From Treponema sp. OMZ 798 (lineage in GTDB: Bacteria; Spirochaetota; Spirochaetia; Treponematales; Treponemataceae): a stretch of 64,000 bases of DNA. Every line of letters begins with the position of its first letter. The first letter of the stretch is position 1. The notes beneath the pieces were generated by a model that ran no database searches, was not told the DNA's origin, and saw only the letters and a list, made by a program, of their open reading frames with translations. The translations under genes were made by a program, and so were the position numbers. Below, piece after piece: positions 8,715 to 17,422 of this stretch. Location: the NCBI RefSeq assembly GCF_024181385.1, contig NZ_CP051305.1:806001-870000 (forward strand), given 5' to 3'.

Positions 8715-8744
8715 ATTATATCACAGTTAAGCGGAATTCTTCAA
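8715..8744 (-). promoter_or_regulatory. Promoter of the mutase-exonuclease unit
   Basis: On the minus strand, TTGAAG (8744-8739), an 18-nt spacer and TATAAT (8720-8715) with an upstream TG. The leader carries GGAGG before the ATG at 8681. Confidence 0.6.
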
Positions 8745-8763
8745 GGGCAAGAACTAAAACCGT

Positions 8764-10476
8764 TTACAAAAAATCGGGAAGGTATTTTATCCACTGTCTC
8801 AAAGCTGCCGCTTCTTCGATATGGGCCAATGAGATATTTTCGCTCGACTCGATGTCGGCTATTGTGCGGGATATTTTTAAGAGGGCGTGGCTTCCCCGGC
8901 CTGAAAGTTTTTTTGCTTCTACGATTGCAGAAAAAAAACGTTCCGCTTCGGCACTCATTTTGCAAACTTCTGCCGTTTCTTGAGGTGAGAGTTTTGCGTT
9001 TTCATAAATTGTGTTTTGCACTTTTTTCTCCTTATTTATAAATCTTAATCTTTCCCATTGAATGAGCCTTGCGTTCTTTATTTTTTGTCTCATCGTTTGG
9101 GTAGAATATTTTGCCTCTGCCAAAATATTTTCAGGTTTGGGCGGAAGGACGGGAACCCTTATGTCGATTCTGTCCAAGAGGGGGGCGGTGAGTTTTTTCC
9201 AATATTTTTCGATTTCGTAGGGGAGGCAGGTACATATTTTTCCCATTGCCCCGAAGTTTCCGCAGGGGCAGGGGTTGACGGCAAGGAGGAGCTGAAAGCG
9301 GGCAGGGAAGGTACTTGATCTTCCGGCACGGCTCAAGGTTACGCTTCCCGTTTCCAATGGAGAGCGGAGGCTTTGTAAAACGCTTGCCTTAAACTGAGCC
9401 GCCTCATCCAAAAAAAGAACTCCGCCGTGGGCGAGGGAGACCTCACCCGGCATACATTTTCCTGCCCCGCCGATGATGCCTTCCATACTTGCATTTTGGG
9501 AGGGCATCCTAAAGGGCGGTCTTTTTAAAAGGCGGGAGTTCGGTGCCGATTGGGGCAAAAGCCCTGCGATGCTGTAAATGCGGGTTGTTTCCATTGCCGT
9601 TTTTTCGTCCATGTCGGGGAGAAGGAGATGAAAGCGGCTTAGAGATAAAGTCTTCCCGCAGCCGGGAGGCCCGTAGGCTATGAGATTGTGTCCTCCTGCC
9701 GCCGCTATTTCGAGCGCACGGATTAGACTGTCCTGTCCGCGGATATCCTCAAAGCCCCTGACCAAGCCGAGCCCTTTTTTTTCGTCTTTTTGAAAATCGA
9801 AATTTTCTATTTTGTGTGCATCGTTATCTTCATCGCTCCATACAAAAAGAGGGACTGCCTCTGTACCGGAAAAGTTCTTTTTTTTGAAGCAGCTCGGCCT
9901 TTCTGCAAGTCGGCCGCTTTCTATTTGGTAAAAAAATTCCAGGGCTTCGATTAGGTCTGATACTCCGAATACGCTGATGCCTTCTTCGATGAGGGCCTCG
10001 GCCTCGTTTTCTTTCGGAACGATAAAGTATTTGATGCCCTGCGAGCGGGCTGCCGAGATGGCTCCTATGAGCCCGCGCAGAGGCCTTACCCTGCCTGAAA
10101 GCTCAAGCTCGCCCATAATCATCACGGACTTTTCGGCCATCTCTTCACCTTTTGGAACGATGGTTTGAGCTTCCTGTTTTGCCGCATCAGAATTGTTTGC
10201 TGCCTCTTTTGCAGTTAAGACGGCTATTGCAATAGGAAGATCAAAGCCGCTCCCTTCTTTTTTTTGATCGGCAGGGCTTAAATTGATCAAAATCCTGTTT
10301 AAAGGGAATTCAAGCCCCGAATTCCTGATGGCAGCCCTCATCCTATCCCTCGCTTCCTTTACGGCAGAACCGGGGAGCCCCACTATGTCGATAACCGGCA
10401 AGCCCCGCCTTAAATCCGCCTCAACCTTAATCAATTCTCCTTCATACCCGAATGACGAAAAACTTAAAATTTCCAT
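8764..10476 (-). CDS. YifB/ComM-family AAA+ ATPase (Mg-chelatase-like)
   Basis: The N-terminal ChlI-like domain begins with the family opening SFSSFGYEGELIKVE. The AAA+ core has Walker A GPPGCGKT (about residue 268) and Walker B VLFLDEAA. The zinc-type cluster CPCGNFGAMGKICTC and a C-terminal lid domain follow. Related ComM proteins drive branch migration in natural transformation, so a role in recombination is possible. At 570 residues it is longer than the usual 500-515, because of low-complexity insertions near residues 90-115 and 190-235. A TAGGAGAG site sets the start. Despite the family name it has no link to chlorophyll synthesis here. Confidence 0.9.
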   Translation of the reverse strand: MEILSFSSFGYEGELIKVEADLRRGLPVIDIVGLPGSAVKEARDRMRAAIRNSGLEFPLNRILINLSPADQKKEGSGFDLPIAIAVLTAKEAANNSDAAKQEAQTIVPKGEEMAEKSVMIMGELELSGRVRPLRGLIGAISAARSQGIKYFIVPKENEAEALIEEGISVFGVSDLIEALEFFYQIESGRLAERPSCFKKKNFSGTEAVPLFVWSDEDNDAHKIENFDFQKDEKKGLGLVRGFEDIRGQDSLIRALEIAAAGGHNLIAYGPPGCGKTLSLSRFHLLLPDMDEKTAMETTRIYSIAGLLPQSAPNSRLLKRPPFRMPSQNASMEGIIGGAGKCMPGEVSLAHGGVLFLDEAAQFKASVLQSLRSPLETGSVTLSRAGRSSTFPARFQLLLAVNPCPCGNFGAMGKICTCLPYEIEKYWKKLTAPLLDRIDIRVPVLPPKPENILAEAKYSTQTMRQKIKNARLIQWERLRFINKEKKVQNTIYENAKLSPQETAEVCKMSAEAERFFSAIVEAKKLSGRGSHALLKISRTIADIESSENISLAHIEEAAALRQWIKYLPDFL

Positions 10477-10514
10477 TGCTAAATCTCTCCTATCTTTTAA
10501 TAATCAAAATTTGC

Positions 10515-10563
10515 GACGTTTTTCATAAGCCGTTAAAATGTAAGGGCTTATGAAAAACTCGTC
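10515..10563. repeat. Imperfect hairpin with TTCATAAGCC core
   Basis: TTTTTCATAAGCC (10519-10531) pairs with GGCTTATGAAAAA (10545-10557). GACG and CGTC extend the stem after a 2-nt bulge. The core matches the hairpin at 77-102. Confidence 0.55.
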
Positions 10564-10564
10564 A

Positions 10565-10601
10565 GGCATATCGAAAAAACAACAAGTTTTTTCGATATGC
10601 C
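10565..10601. repeat. Perfect 16-bp hairpin
   Basis: GGCATATCGAAAAAAC (10565-10580) and GTTTTTTCGATATGCC (10586-10601) are perfect inverted repeats with a 5-nt loop. It stands between divergent genes, so it has no obvious gene to terminate. Confidence 0.7.
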
Positions 10602-10720
10602 GTTCTACTATTATTTTAGAAAAAAAAGACTTTATGTAGCATAATTTGTAAAAGAAAGTTTTTGGAATTTTGAGGTTGGTTGATTTACGGTAATAGATAG
10701 CCGAAACGCTTCATTGCCCC

Positions 10721-10749
10721 TTGTTCCTTTTTGATTTTAGTACTATAAT
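10721..10749 (+). promoter_or_regulatory. Promoter of aspA
   Basis: TTGTTC (10721-10726), a 17-nt spacer and TATAAT (10744-10749), followed by a short leader with TAGGAG before the ATG. Confidence 0.6.
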
Positions 10750-10782
10750 GCTTACAATTATCAATAGAATAGGAGTTTTTTT

Positions 10783-12174
10783 ATGCGAAGGGAACATGAC
10801 TTGCTCGGAGAGTTGGATATTCCGGAAGATGCTTATTACGGCATTCAGACTTTCCGAAGTGTTGAAAATTTTCAAATTACGGGCTTAAGGCTCTGTGATT
10901 TTCCCGATTTTATTAAGGGGCTTGCTTATACAAAACAGGCAGCAGCCGAGGCGAACCACGAGCTCGGCTATTTAAGCGATGAAGTTTACAAGGCTATGAT
11001 TCAGGCTTGCAAAGAAGTTGCCGAAGGTAAATTCGACAAGGAATTTGTAGTCGATATGATTCAAGGCGGTGCCGGAACTTCTACCAATATGAACGCAAAC
11101 GAAGTTATCGCCAACCGTGCAAACGAAATTTTAGGAAAGGCTAAGGGAACTTATTCACCCTGTCATCCCAATAATCATGTAAACTTTGCCCAATCCACAA
11201 ACGACGCCTATCCTACAGGCGCAAAGTTGGGTATCTCGCTAAATACACCGGCTCTTATCGATGAACTCAAAGCCCTTGTTTCTTCTTTTAGAAAAAAGGC
11301 TGAAGAGCTCGGCGACAATATAAAGATGGGAAGAACTCAGCTTCAAGATGCCGTACCCATGACCCTCGGCCAAGAGTTTGAATCCTATGCCGCTTCTTTG
11401 GAAAGCGAAATTCCTCAGATTCAATTTGCAAGGGAAAATCTTCACACCATAAACATGGGAGCCACTGCTATCGGAACAGGCATCAACTCGGATCCTAACT
11501 ATACGCCTAAGGTAACCTCTCATTTGGCAAAGATTTCGGGGCTCGACTTAAAGGCTGCAAAGAATATGATTGCCGCCACAAACGACACCTCCGACTTTGT
11601 AACTTATTCTTCACAATTAAAACGCCTTGCTGCAAAACTTTCAAAGATATGCAGCGACTTACGCCTTCTTTCTTCTGGACCCAGAACAGGACTTTACGAT
11701 ATAAGCCTTCCTCCGATGCAGCCCGGTTCTTCTATCATGCCCGGAAAGGTAAACCCCGTTATCCCGGAAGTTGTAAATCAGGTTTGCTACAGGGTTATCG
11801 GAAACGATACTGCCGTTGTTTTGGCTGCCGAGTCGGGCCAGCTCGAGCTCAACGTTTTTGAACCGGTTATGATTTATTCTGTCTTCGAGTCTATTAAGCT
11901 TCTTATAAATGCTATGAAGACCTTGAGAGAAAGATGCGTTACAGGCATTATAGGAAACTATGAGCATTGTAAGGAGAGCGTTCACCGAAGCATCGGCTTG
12001 GTTACTGCCTTAAACCCCGTCATCGGCTATGAAGCTTCCTCCGATATTGCAAAGACAGCCTTGCGCGACAACCGCAGCGTTTACGAGCTTGTTTTGGAAA
12101 GAGGTCTTCTTTCAAAAGAAAAATTGGACGAGGTTTTAAAACCCGAAAACATGACAAAGCCCAGAAAACTTTAG
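10783..12174 (+). CDS. aspA: Aspartate ammonia-lyase
   Basis: Converts L-aspartate to fumarate and ammonia. The opening HDLLGELDIPEDAYYGIQT is typical of aspartases, and the fumarase/aspartase superfamily signature GSSIMPGKVNP lies near residue 314. The internal QGGAGTSTNMNANEV motif is also intact. The 463 residues match the family. Fumarase class II is the alternative, but the N-terminus favours aspartase. It has its own promoter and runs 4 bp into the end of the convergent OmpA-family gene, with no terminator visible. Confidence 0.92.
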   Translation: MRREHDLLGELDIPEDAYYGIQTFRSVENFQITGLRLCDFPDFIKGLAYTKQAAAEANHELGYLSDEVYKAMIQACKEVAEGKFDKEFVVDMIQGGAGTSTNMNANEVIANRANEILGKAKGTYSPCHPNNHVNFAQSTNDAYPTGAKLGISLNTPALIDELKALVSSFRKKAEELGDNIKMGRTQLQDAVPMTLGQEFESYAASLESEIPQIQFARENLHTINMGATAIGTGINSDPNYTPKVTSHLAKISGLDLKAAKNMIAATNDTSDFVTYSSQLKRLAAKLSKICSDLRLLSSGPRTGLYDISLPPMQPGSSIMPGKVNPVIPEVVNQVCYRVIGNDTAVVLAAESGQLELNVFEPVMIYSVFESIKLLINAMKTLRERCVTGIIGNYEHCKESVHRSIGLVTALNPVIGYEASSDIAKTALRDNRSVYELVLERGLLSKEKLDEVLKPENMTKPRKL

Positions 12175-13445
12175 TCTATAATCGTTATTTCGACGCGTCT
12201 ATTTTGGGTGCGTCCTTCTTCGGTGCCGTTCGGAGCAAGAGGCCTTGTTCCGCCGGCACCTTGATAAATAAACCTTTCCGCAGATATTCCCTTTTCTGTA
12301 AGTTTTTCGATTACGGTCTTAGCCCTTTCTTGGGATAGAATTTTTTCTTCTTCAGGTCTGCCGACATCTGCTGTGTGTCCTTCCACAAAAAAGAAACTGC
12401 CGTCCGACTCCTTTAAAATTTTTGCAATCTCGTCAAGCTTCGCTTCTTCTCCTTTTAAAAGAACCGCTCTATCAGGTTCAAATTGAAGATTTTTAAGTTT
12501 CAGCATTGTGCCTCGTTTTGTTTTGCTTACCTCAAAATCCTTATTGGGAGTAATTTCAATATTTTTCTCTTTTGAGGGGATATTTTGAGAAGGCGATGTT
12601 TGTGCGTAGTAACCTTGAATAGGAGAATTTCCCGTGTAAGAATAAAAATGAAGCAAAAAGCCTCGGTGTTTTATTTTTTTTCCGCCGGAATAAAAAAACT
12701 CTTCATCTATTTTTTCGCGTATAAAAATGGGTCTCTTTGCATCGTCAAGGTAGATGTCTGCCTTTCTTCCGCCTTCCGATCTTATAAGTTCTTCATCGCC
12801 AAGTATATCGGTACCCTTATACCGCAGGCCGAAGGCTGCTTCTACATGGTTAACACTTTTGCCGTTAAAAATAGTTTTTCCCTTATACTTAAAACCGGCG
12901 TTTACGGGGATTCGAGTAGCATTTTTTTCGGGTTTGGGTTTTACGGCAATAGTGCTTTTCCCTTTCCATGTTTTTCCTACATCCTCCGGAGTAAAAGCTT
13001 TTTCGGGCAAAATAGGAAAATTCCTTAAAAGGGGATAGCCTTCATCTTCCGTAAAGATTTGCGGCTGGTAAGGATTTTCTATATCTTCTTCATCTTGTGC
13101 CGGAATAAATTTAAAAGAAATAGGTAAGATTGAATCTATAGGCAAGGCAGCTTTATGTCCGTTTTTTCGGCTTTTTTGAAGAACAAAGGCTTCTCCTTCG
13201 TAAAGATAGCCGGCTCCGGTACCGAGATTTGTTTCGCTCATGTAAAGGCGCGTTTCTCTGGAAGTAAGCCCTGCATATTTTCCGTCAACATAAACGGAGT
13301 AATCGGCTCTTTCCGTAATTATTATTTTTCCTTGTGATAAATTTTCTTGGGCCAAAAGAAGGTTTAAATAAAAAATCAAAATGAGACAAATTAAGAAGAA
13401 CTTTTTTGTGAAGGGGTGTTTTGCCTTTAAATTCCAAAATGTCAT
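12171..13445 (-). CDS. Exported OmpA-family C-terminal-domain protein
   Basis: An N-terminal hydrophobic stretch (about residues 15-32, ending LLLAQ) looks like a signal peptide. The C-terminal about 110 residues are an OmpA-like peptidoglycan-binding domain: LQFEPDRAVLL, the turn VEGHTADVGRPEEE, SQERAKTVIEKL and the closing TQNRRVEITI. The middle region is not recognised. It probably tethers an envelope complex to the cell wall in the periplasm. The gene lies 16 nt after the Rpn gene on the same strand and may share its transcript; its own ribosome-binding site (AAAGG) is weak. Confidence 0.82.
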   Translation of the reverse strand: MTFWNLKAKHPFTKKFFLICLILIFYLNLLLAQENLSQGKIIITERADYSVYVDGKYAGLTSRETRLYMSETNLGTGAGYLYEGEAFVLQKSRKNGHKAALPIDSILPISFKFIPAQDEEDIENPYQPQIFTEDEGYPLLRNFPILPEKAFTPEDVGKTWKGKSTIAVKPKPEKNATRIPVNAGFKYKGKTIFNGKSVNHVEAAFGLRYKGTDILGDEELIRSEGGRKADIYLDDAKRPIFIREKIDEEFFYSGGKKIKHRGFLLHFYSYTGNSPIQGYYAQTSPSQNIPSKEKNIEITPNKDFEVSKTKRGTMLKLKNLQFEPDRAVLLKGEEAKLDEIAKILKESDGSFFFVEGHTADVGRPEEEKILSQERAKTVIEKLTEKGISAERFIYQGAGGTRPLAPNGTEEGRTQNRRVEITIID

Positions 13446-13461
13446 TAGCTTTTTTGCCTTT

Positions 13462-13758
13462 CTACAGTTTTTCTATTTCTTCTTTACTAAGTCCTGTAAC
13501 CTGTTCAATCTTTTGGCTTGAATCTCCCAGCTGCTTTAATAGTTTAGCTGTCTCGAGTTTGTTTTGGTAGGCCCCATCAGCAAAGCCCTTCTGAATACCC
13601 TGTGTAACGCCTTCTTGATAACCGATGTGTTTCCACGAAGCTTTATCGTGTTCATATTTCATTCTGTTTTCATAAAGCCATTTTTCTTTGGGACTCATTT
13701 CCATTATGTTTATTGTCGCATTTGCTTTTGCCATCATTGATGATTCTTGTGCCAACAT
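13462..13758 (-). CDS. Predicted intragenic C-terminal product of Rpn copy 1 (98 aa)
   Basis: Inside copy 1, AGGAGGTG (13772-13765 on the minus strand) lies 6 nt before an in-frame ATG at 13758. GGAGG to ATG spacing is 8 nt. Translation from here gives 98 residues starting MLAQESS, without the nuclease core. In E. coli, comparable short products of rpn genes have been reported to act as antitoxins to the full protein. Expression here is predicted only. Confidence 0.5.
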   Translation of the reverse strand: MLAQESSMMAKANATINIMEMSPKEKWLYENRMKYEHDKASWKHIGYQEGVTQGIQKGFADGAYQNKLETAKLLKQLGDSSQKIEQVTGLSKEEIEKL

Positions 13759-14340
13759 ATCACGCACCTCCTGACTATCTGTTTTTATAAACATAAGCCA
13801 ATTATAAAGTTTCTTTTTCTTTTCATCGTATTCAATATGTTCTTCTTGTTCTTTAACCTTGGCTAGGTTTAAAAAGTGGATTTCAAGCTCATCTGAAAGC
13901 TTATCGTTTAAATGTTTTTCAACTACATTATACTCGCTGTGAATCAGATTGTTTAAATCAAAGCCTTCACCCACTATGTTTATTGTAATACATTTAGGTA
14001 ATTTTGTATACACTTCCCCTGTTTTTAAGTTTTCGGTGTACATTTTAGCCCAGTAAAAGATAGTACGCTGAACAAACTCGCTGTTCCACCTGTTTTGTAT
14101 TTCGATATCAATAATCGTATTGTTTTTTAGACTCAATTTTACATCTAGAATACCGCTTTTATCGCTTATAGAGTCCTTATGAAACTCCTTATCTAAGAGC
14201 TCCAACGCTGCGATGCTCTCAGGCGGAATATCCAGTATACATTCCAATAAATCCTGTAGTACATCCTTGTTTTCCTCCACTCCGAATACTCGCTTAAATG
14301 CATAGTCATTTCGGAGGGTAATGTGAAAAAGTTTTTCCAT
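13462..14340 (-). CDS. Rpn-family PD-(D/E)XK nuclease/putative transposase, copy 1
   Basis: A 292-residue member of the PDDEXK_2 (PF12784-type) family. The catalytic pattern is Asp66 (GILDVKL) then Glu80 and Gln82 (IDIEIQNRW). E. coli Rpn relatives are DNA endonucleases that promote RecA-independent recombination. It is closely related along its whole length to the gene at 29782-30660. Upstream DNA is also similar for about 100 bp, so a unit of about 1 kb was duplicated. The C-terminal third contains a strong internal translation start (see 13462-13758). The tail, ending TGLSKEEIEKL, is shared by all three Rpn genes here. Confidence 0.85.
   Translation of the reverse strand: MEKLFHITLRNDYAFKRVFGVEENKDVLQDLLECILDIPPESIAALELLDKEFHKDSISDKSGILDVKLSLKNNTIIDIEIQNRWNSEFVQRTIFYWAKMYTENLKTGEVYTKLPKCITINIVGEGFDLNNLIHSEYNVVEKHLNDKLSDELEIHFLNLAKVKEQEEHIEYDEKKKKLYNWLMFIKTDSQEVRDMLAQESSMMAKANATINIMEMSPKEKWLYENRMKYEHDKASWKHIGYQEGVTQGIQKGFADGAYQNKLETAKLLKQLGDSSQKIEQVTGLSKEEIEKL
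13765..13772 (-). promoter_or_regulatory. Internal Shine-Dalgarno in Rpn copy 1
   Basis: AGGAGGTG on the minus strand is nearly the full anti-SD complement. It encodes part of SQEVRD in the full-length frame. Confidence 0.6.
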
Positions 14341-14496
14341 TTCTTACCTCTCATAAAAACTATTTGAACGAAGAAAAATTATTCTCCTTTCATAATTATT
14401 ATCAAAATAGTTTGTAATAAATAGTAAAATCCGGCCTTGAAATCGGCCGGAAAATATGATAAAATCGGCGTCTTGAGTGATAGGTCTTTTAAATAA

Positions 14497-16617
14497 ATGG
14501 AATACTTTGACGATGATTATTTTGATGAGATAAAGCCCCTCGACCCTAAAAAGGTTTCTTCTCTTTTGGATGAGGGCGGCCCCCTTGCTTCTTTTTTTGA
14601 AAAATATGAAGCCCGCCAACCTCAACTTGCCTTAACAAAGTCCATTTGCCGCTGCTTTAATGAAGAGGCTATAGGCGTTTTTGAGGCAGGAACGGGGGTA
14701 GGAAAGAGCCTTGCCTATCTTTTGCCTGCAATGATGTGGGCAAAACAAAATAAAAAACGCGTTGTAATTTCTACGGGAACCATAAACTTGCAGCAGCAGC
14801 TCATCGAAAAGGATGTCCTCACTGCAAAGAAAATTTTGGGAAAAGGTTTTCAGGATATGAAGGCGACCCTTGTAAAGGGGAGGCATAATTTTTTGTGCCT
14901 GCGCCGGATGAGTCAGGCATTGAGGGAAAACGATTTTTTTACTGAAGGGCAGGAAGAACTCGAAAAGATAAAAGAATGGGCAACGGAAACAAAGGACGGC
15001 AGCCGCTCCGATCTTGATTTTATGCCGTCGGAAAAGGTTTGGTCTACGGTTTGTTCCGAGCCCGATAATTGCCCGATGAACAAGTGCCCCTATTTTTCGG
15101 GCTGCTTTGTGATGAAGCTAAAGCGCGAGGCCGAAAACTCATCAATATTGGTTGCAAATCACCATATTTTGTTTGCCGACCTTTCAGTGAGGGCCGAAGG
15201 CTTCGGCTATCAGGGGACGGCAGTTCTTCCTTCTTACGACAACATAATAATAGACGAAGCCCATGGAATCGAAGATGCCGCTCAAAGTTTTTTTTCAAGC
15301 GAGATTTCCCGCTTTGCCTTGCACAAGCAAATCAATTTACTTTACCGCTTTAGGCGCGGCAAGCAGTCCGGTATTTTAAGCGGCATAGTTTCAATATCCA
15401 AAAAGGCTGAACTCTTTACCGAAATCATAAACCTCCTCGAAGTTTGCTCTGCTTCCTTTAATGTTCTCGAAGAACAAGCCTTGCAGATTCTTCAAAGCTA
15501 TCAGTCAAAGAGCCTCACTCAAACTTCAAGCGATGAAACGGAAAGGCTCTTATCTTGTGTAGATAATTTTTTTAAAAACATAAACAACCTTAATATAAAA
15601 CTTGAAAACCTTATTAATGCAGCCGATGGGGAGGAAGACGAAGAAGGCTGTATAAGGGACGGCCTTGTAATCCTGCGCCGCTTAAAAAAAATGGCTTCCG
15701 TAATGGAAAACTTTTTAGCGAGGAGCGAATTCCCGAATGATGTTTTTTGGTTCGAAAAAATAAAAACTTCGCAAGGGGAGGCCGTCCGCTTTATTCAAAC
15801 TCCGTTAAACCTTGCTCCGATAATGCGGCGTTCGGTTTTTATGCCCATGGCAACCGTAATCTGTGTTTCCGCCACCTTAAAAATAGGAGAAGATTTTAAC
15901 TTTTGGCTTAACAGAAACGATCTTTATAATTTTACCGAAAAGAAAATCATCAAAGATTTTTTTCCTTCTCCCTTTCCGTACGAAAAAAATGTTGTCTTTA
16001 ATATTCCGACCGACATCCCGATGCCGGATGAAAATAATTTTCAAGATGCGGTAAACGAGACCGTCCTCGCCTTATTGGAAATAACCCAAGGCAAAACCCT
16101 TATTTTGTTTACCTCTTACGATTCTCTTCAAAAAACTTGCGAGTATGTTAGGGAGCATATTGCTGAAGAGATAAAAATTTTAAAACAGGGCGAGGCTGAC
16201 AGGATGCAGCTCTTATACGAATTTAAAGACGATGTTACAAGCTGCCTTTTTGCAACATCTTCCTTTTGGGCAGGAGTGGACGTTCCGGGAGAATCCCTTT
16301 CCCATGTAATCTTGGTTAAACTCCCCTTTGCGGTTCCGACTGAGCCCATATTTAAGGCCCGTGCAGACTTAATCGAAAAATCGGGCGGAAATTCTTTTAT
16401 GCAGCTGAGCGTTCCCGAAGCCGTTGTACAATTCAGGCAGGGCTTCGGCCGTCTTATGAGATCGAATACCGACCGAGGTATAGTTACCGTCTTGGATAAA
16501 AGAATTTTAGTAAAGCGTTACGGTTCGATATTTATTCAAAGCATTCCTCCGACGATTCAATGTTTTTCGGAGACAAGGGCCGTATTGAACAAAATAGAAG
16601 ATTTTTTGTATAATTAA
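14497..16617 (+). CDS. dinG: DinG/XPD-family DNA helicase
   Basis: A superfamily 2 5'-3' DNA helicase. Walker A is EAGTGVGKS near residue 64 and the Walker B box is DEAH near residue 253. Between them are four cysteines expected to hold a 4Fe-4S cluster (VCSEPDNCPMNKCPYFSGC, about residues 186-204). The C-terminal helicase motif QGFGRLMRS is intact. There is no exonuclease domain at the N-terminus, unlike Gram-positive DinG. Its 706 residues are typical. The ribosome-binding site is weak. plsC follows after 25 nt and may be co-transcribed. Confidence 0.88.
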   Translation: MEYFDDDYFDEIKPLDPKKVSSLLDEGGPLASFFEKYEARQPQLALTKSICRCFNEEAIGVFEAGTGVGKSLAYLLPAMMWAKQNKKRVVISTGTINLQQQLIEKDVLTAKKILGKGFQDMKATLVKGRHNFLCLRRMSQALRENDFFTEGQEELEKIKEWATETKDGSRSDLDFMPSEKVWSTVCSEPDNCPMNKCPYFSGCFVMKLKREAENSSILVANHHILFADLSVRAEGFGYQGTAVLPSYDNIIIDEAHGIEDAAQSFFSSEISRFALHKQINLLYRFRRGKQSGILSGIVSISKKAELFTEIINLLEVCSASFNVLEEQALQILQSYQSKSLTQTSSDETERLLSCVDNFFKNINNLNIKLENLINAADGEEDEEGCIRDGLVILRRLKKMASVMENFLARSEFPNDVFWFEKIKTSQGEAVRFIQTPLNLAPIMRRSVFMPMATVICVSATLKIGEDFNFWLNRNDLYNFTEKKIIKDFFPSPFPYEKNVVFNIPTDIPMPDENNFQDAVNETVLALLEITQGKTLILFTSYDSLQKTCEYVREHIAEEIKILKQGEADRMQLLYEFKDDVTSCLFATSSFWAGVDVPGESLSHVILVKLPFAVPTEPIFKARADLIEKSGGNSFMQLSVPEAVVQFRQGFGRLMRSNTDRGIVTVLDKRILVKRYGSIFIQSIPPTIQCFSETRAVLNKIEDFLYN

Positions 16618-16642
16618 TCAAAAGTTTTTATGGGAGAAGGAA

Positions 16643-17389
16643 ATGGGTGCTCTTATTGCGATTTTATGTTGTTTGGTTATCTTATCTTGGAGGGCTGTAC
16701 TCATCGGTGTATTTCATTCCGTTTACAGACGGGGCTGTGATTGGGTTAACAGCGAAGTAATTGTAAGGCCTGCTCCGCGCTTACTTTTTGCAGTTTTTAA
16801 GCACTATATAGGTTTTAAATTTGAAGGAGATTACAGTCTTACAAACCGTCTTCCTGAACAATATCTGGTTATATCCAATCACCAAAGTCTTTTAGACATA
16901 GTGGTACACATGAACTATTATAACGGTACACGGCTCCGCTTTGTTGCAAAGGAAGAGCTGGGGCACAATGTACCTTTGGTTTCTCCCATGCTCAAAAGCG
17001 GAAAACATTGTTTGGTAAAAAGAACCGGAAGCCCGACTCAGGCTATGCAGGCTGTAGATAAATTTGCAGACCATGTTGTAAAAAATAATCTGATTCCCGT
17101 TATTTTTCCTGAAGGATCCCGCTCAAAGGACGGCGAATTAAAAACCTTCCATGCTGCAGGATTCCGCAGGCTTTTAAATGCAGCTCCCATGCCCGTAGCT
17201 GTTTGCGCCGTTGACGGAGGCTGGAAGATTTCTTCATTGACGAGGATGGCGAAAAACTTAAAAGGCGGCGCATACCGTGTTAAACTTTTAAAAATTTATG
17301 ATGCCCCTCAAACAAAGGAAGAACAGATTAAGATTCTTGAAGAGGGTAAGGCCCTCATTCAAGCCCAGCTTGACGAGTGGCGTGCATAA
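16643..17389 (+). CDS. plsC: 1-acyl-sn-glycerol-3-phosphate acyltransferase
   Basis: Adds the second acyl chain to lysophosphatidic acid at the inner membrane. The catalytic NHQSLLD motif is near residue 80 and the phosphate-binding FPEGSRS near residue 157. An N-terminal hydrophobic segment (about residues 3-21) would anchor it. At 248 residues it is of usual length. A GGGAGAAGG site precedes the ATG. Confidence 0.9.
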   Translation: MGALIAILCCLVILSWRAVLIGVFHSVYRRGCDWVNSEVIVRPAPRLLFAVFKHYIGFKFEGDYSLTNRLPEQYLVISNHQSLLDIVVHMNYYNGTRLRFVAKEELGHNVPLVSPMLKSGKHCLVKRTGSPTQAMQAVDKFADHVVKNNLIPVIFPEGSRSKDGELKTFHAAGFRRLLNAAPMPVAVCAVDGGWKISSLTRMAKNLKGGAYRVKLLKIYDAPQTKEEQIKILEEGKALIQAQLDEWRA

Positions 17390-17397
17390 ACTCCATG

Positions 17398-17421
17398 CCC
17401 TGTTACGGGGTTGGAACAGGG
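17398..17421. terminator. Small hairpin between convergent plsC and the 916-residue gene
   Basis: CCCTGTT (17398-17404) pairs with AACAGGG (17415-17421) around a 10-nt loop, in the 33-bp gap between the two stop codons. The T tract is poor, so termination is only likely. Confidence 0.5.
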
Positions 17422-17422
17422 T

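Larger units (their letters stand above)
10477..10782. other. Intergenic region with two hairpins and the aspA promoter
   Basis: This 306-bp gap separates the divergent yifB-like and aspA genes. It holds two adjacent inverted repeats (10515-10563 and 10565-10601), an AT-rich stretch and the aspA promoter. I see no gene in it. Confidence 0.6.

Noticed and set aside
338..10476. A photosynthesis-like cluster (carotenoid genes plus Mg-chelatase-like protein)
   Set aside because: The Mg-chelatase-like protein is a YifB/ComM ATPase, and no bacteriochlorophyll or reaction-centre genes are present.
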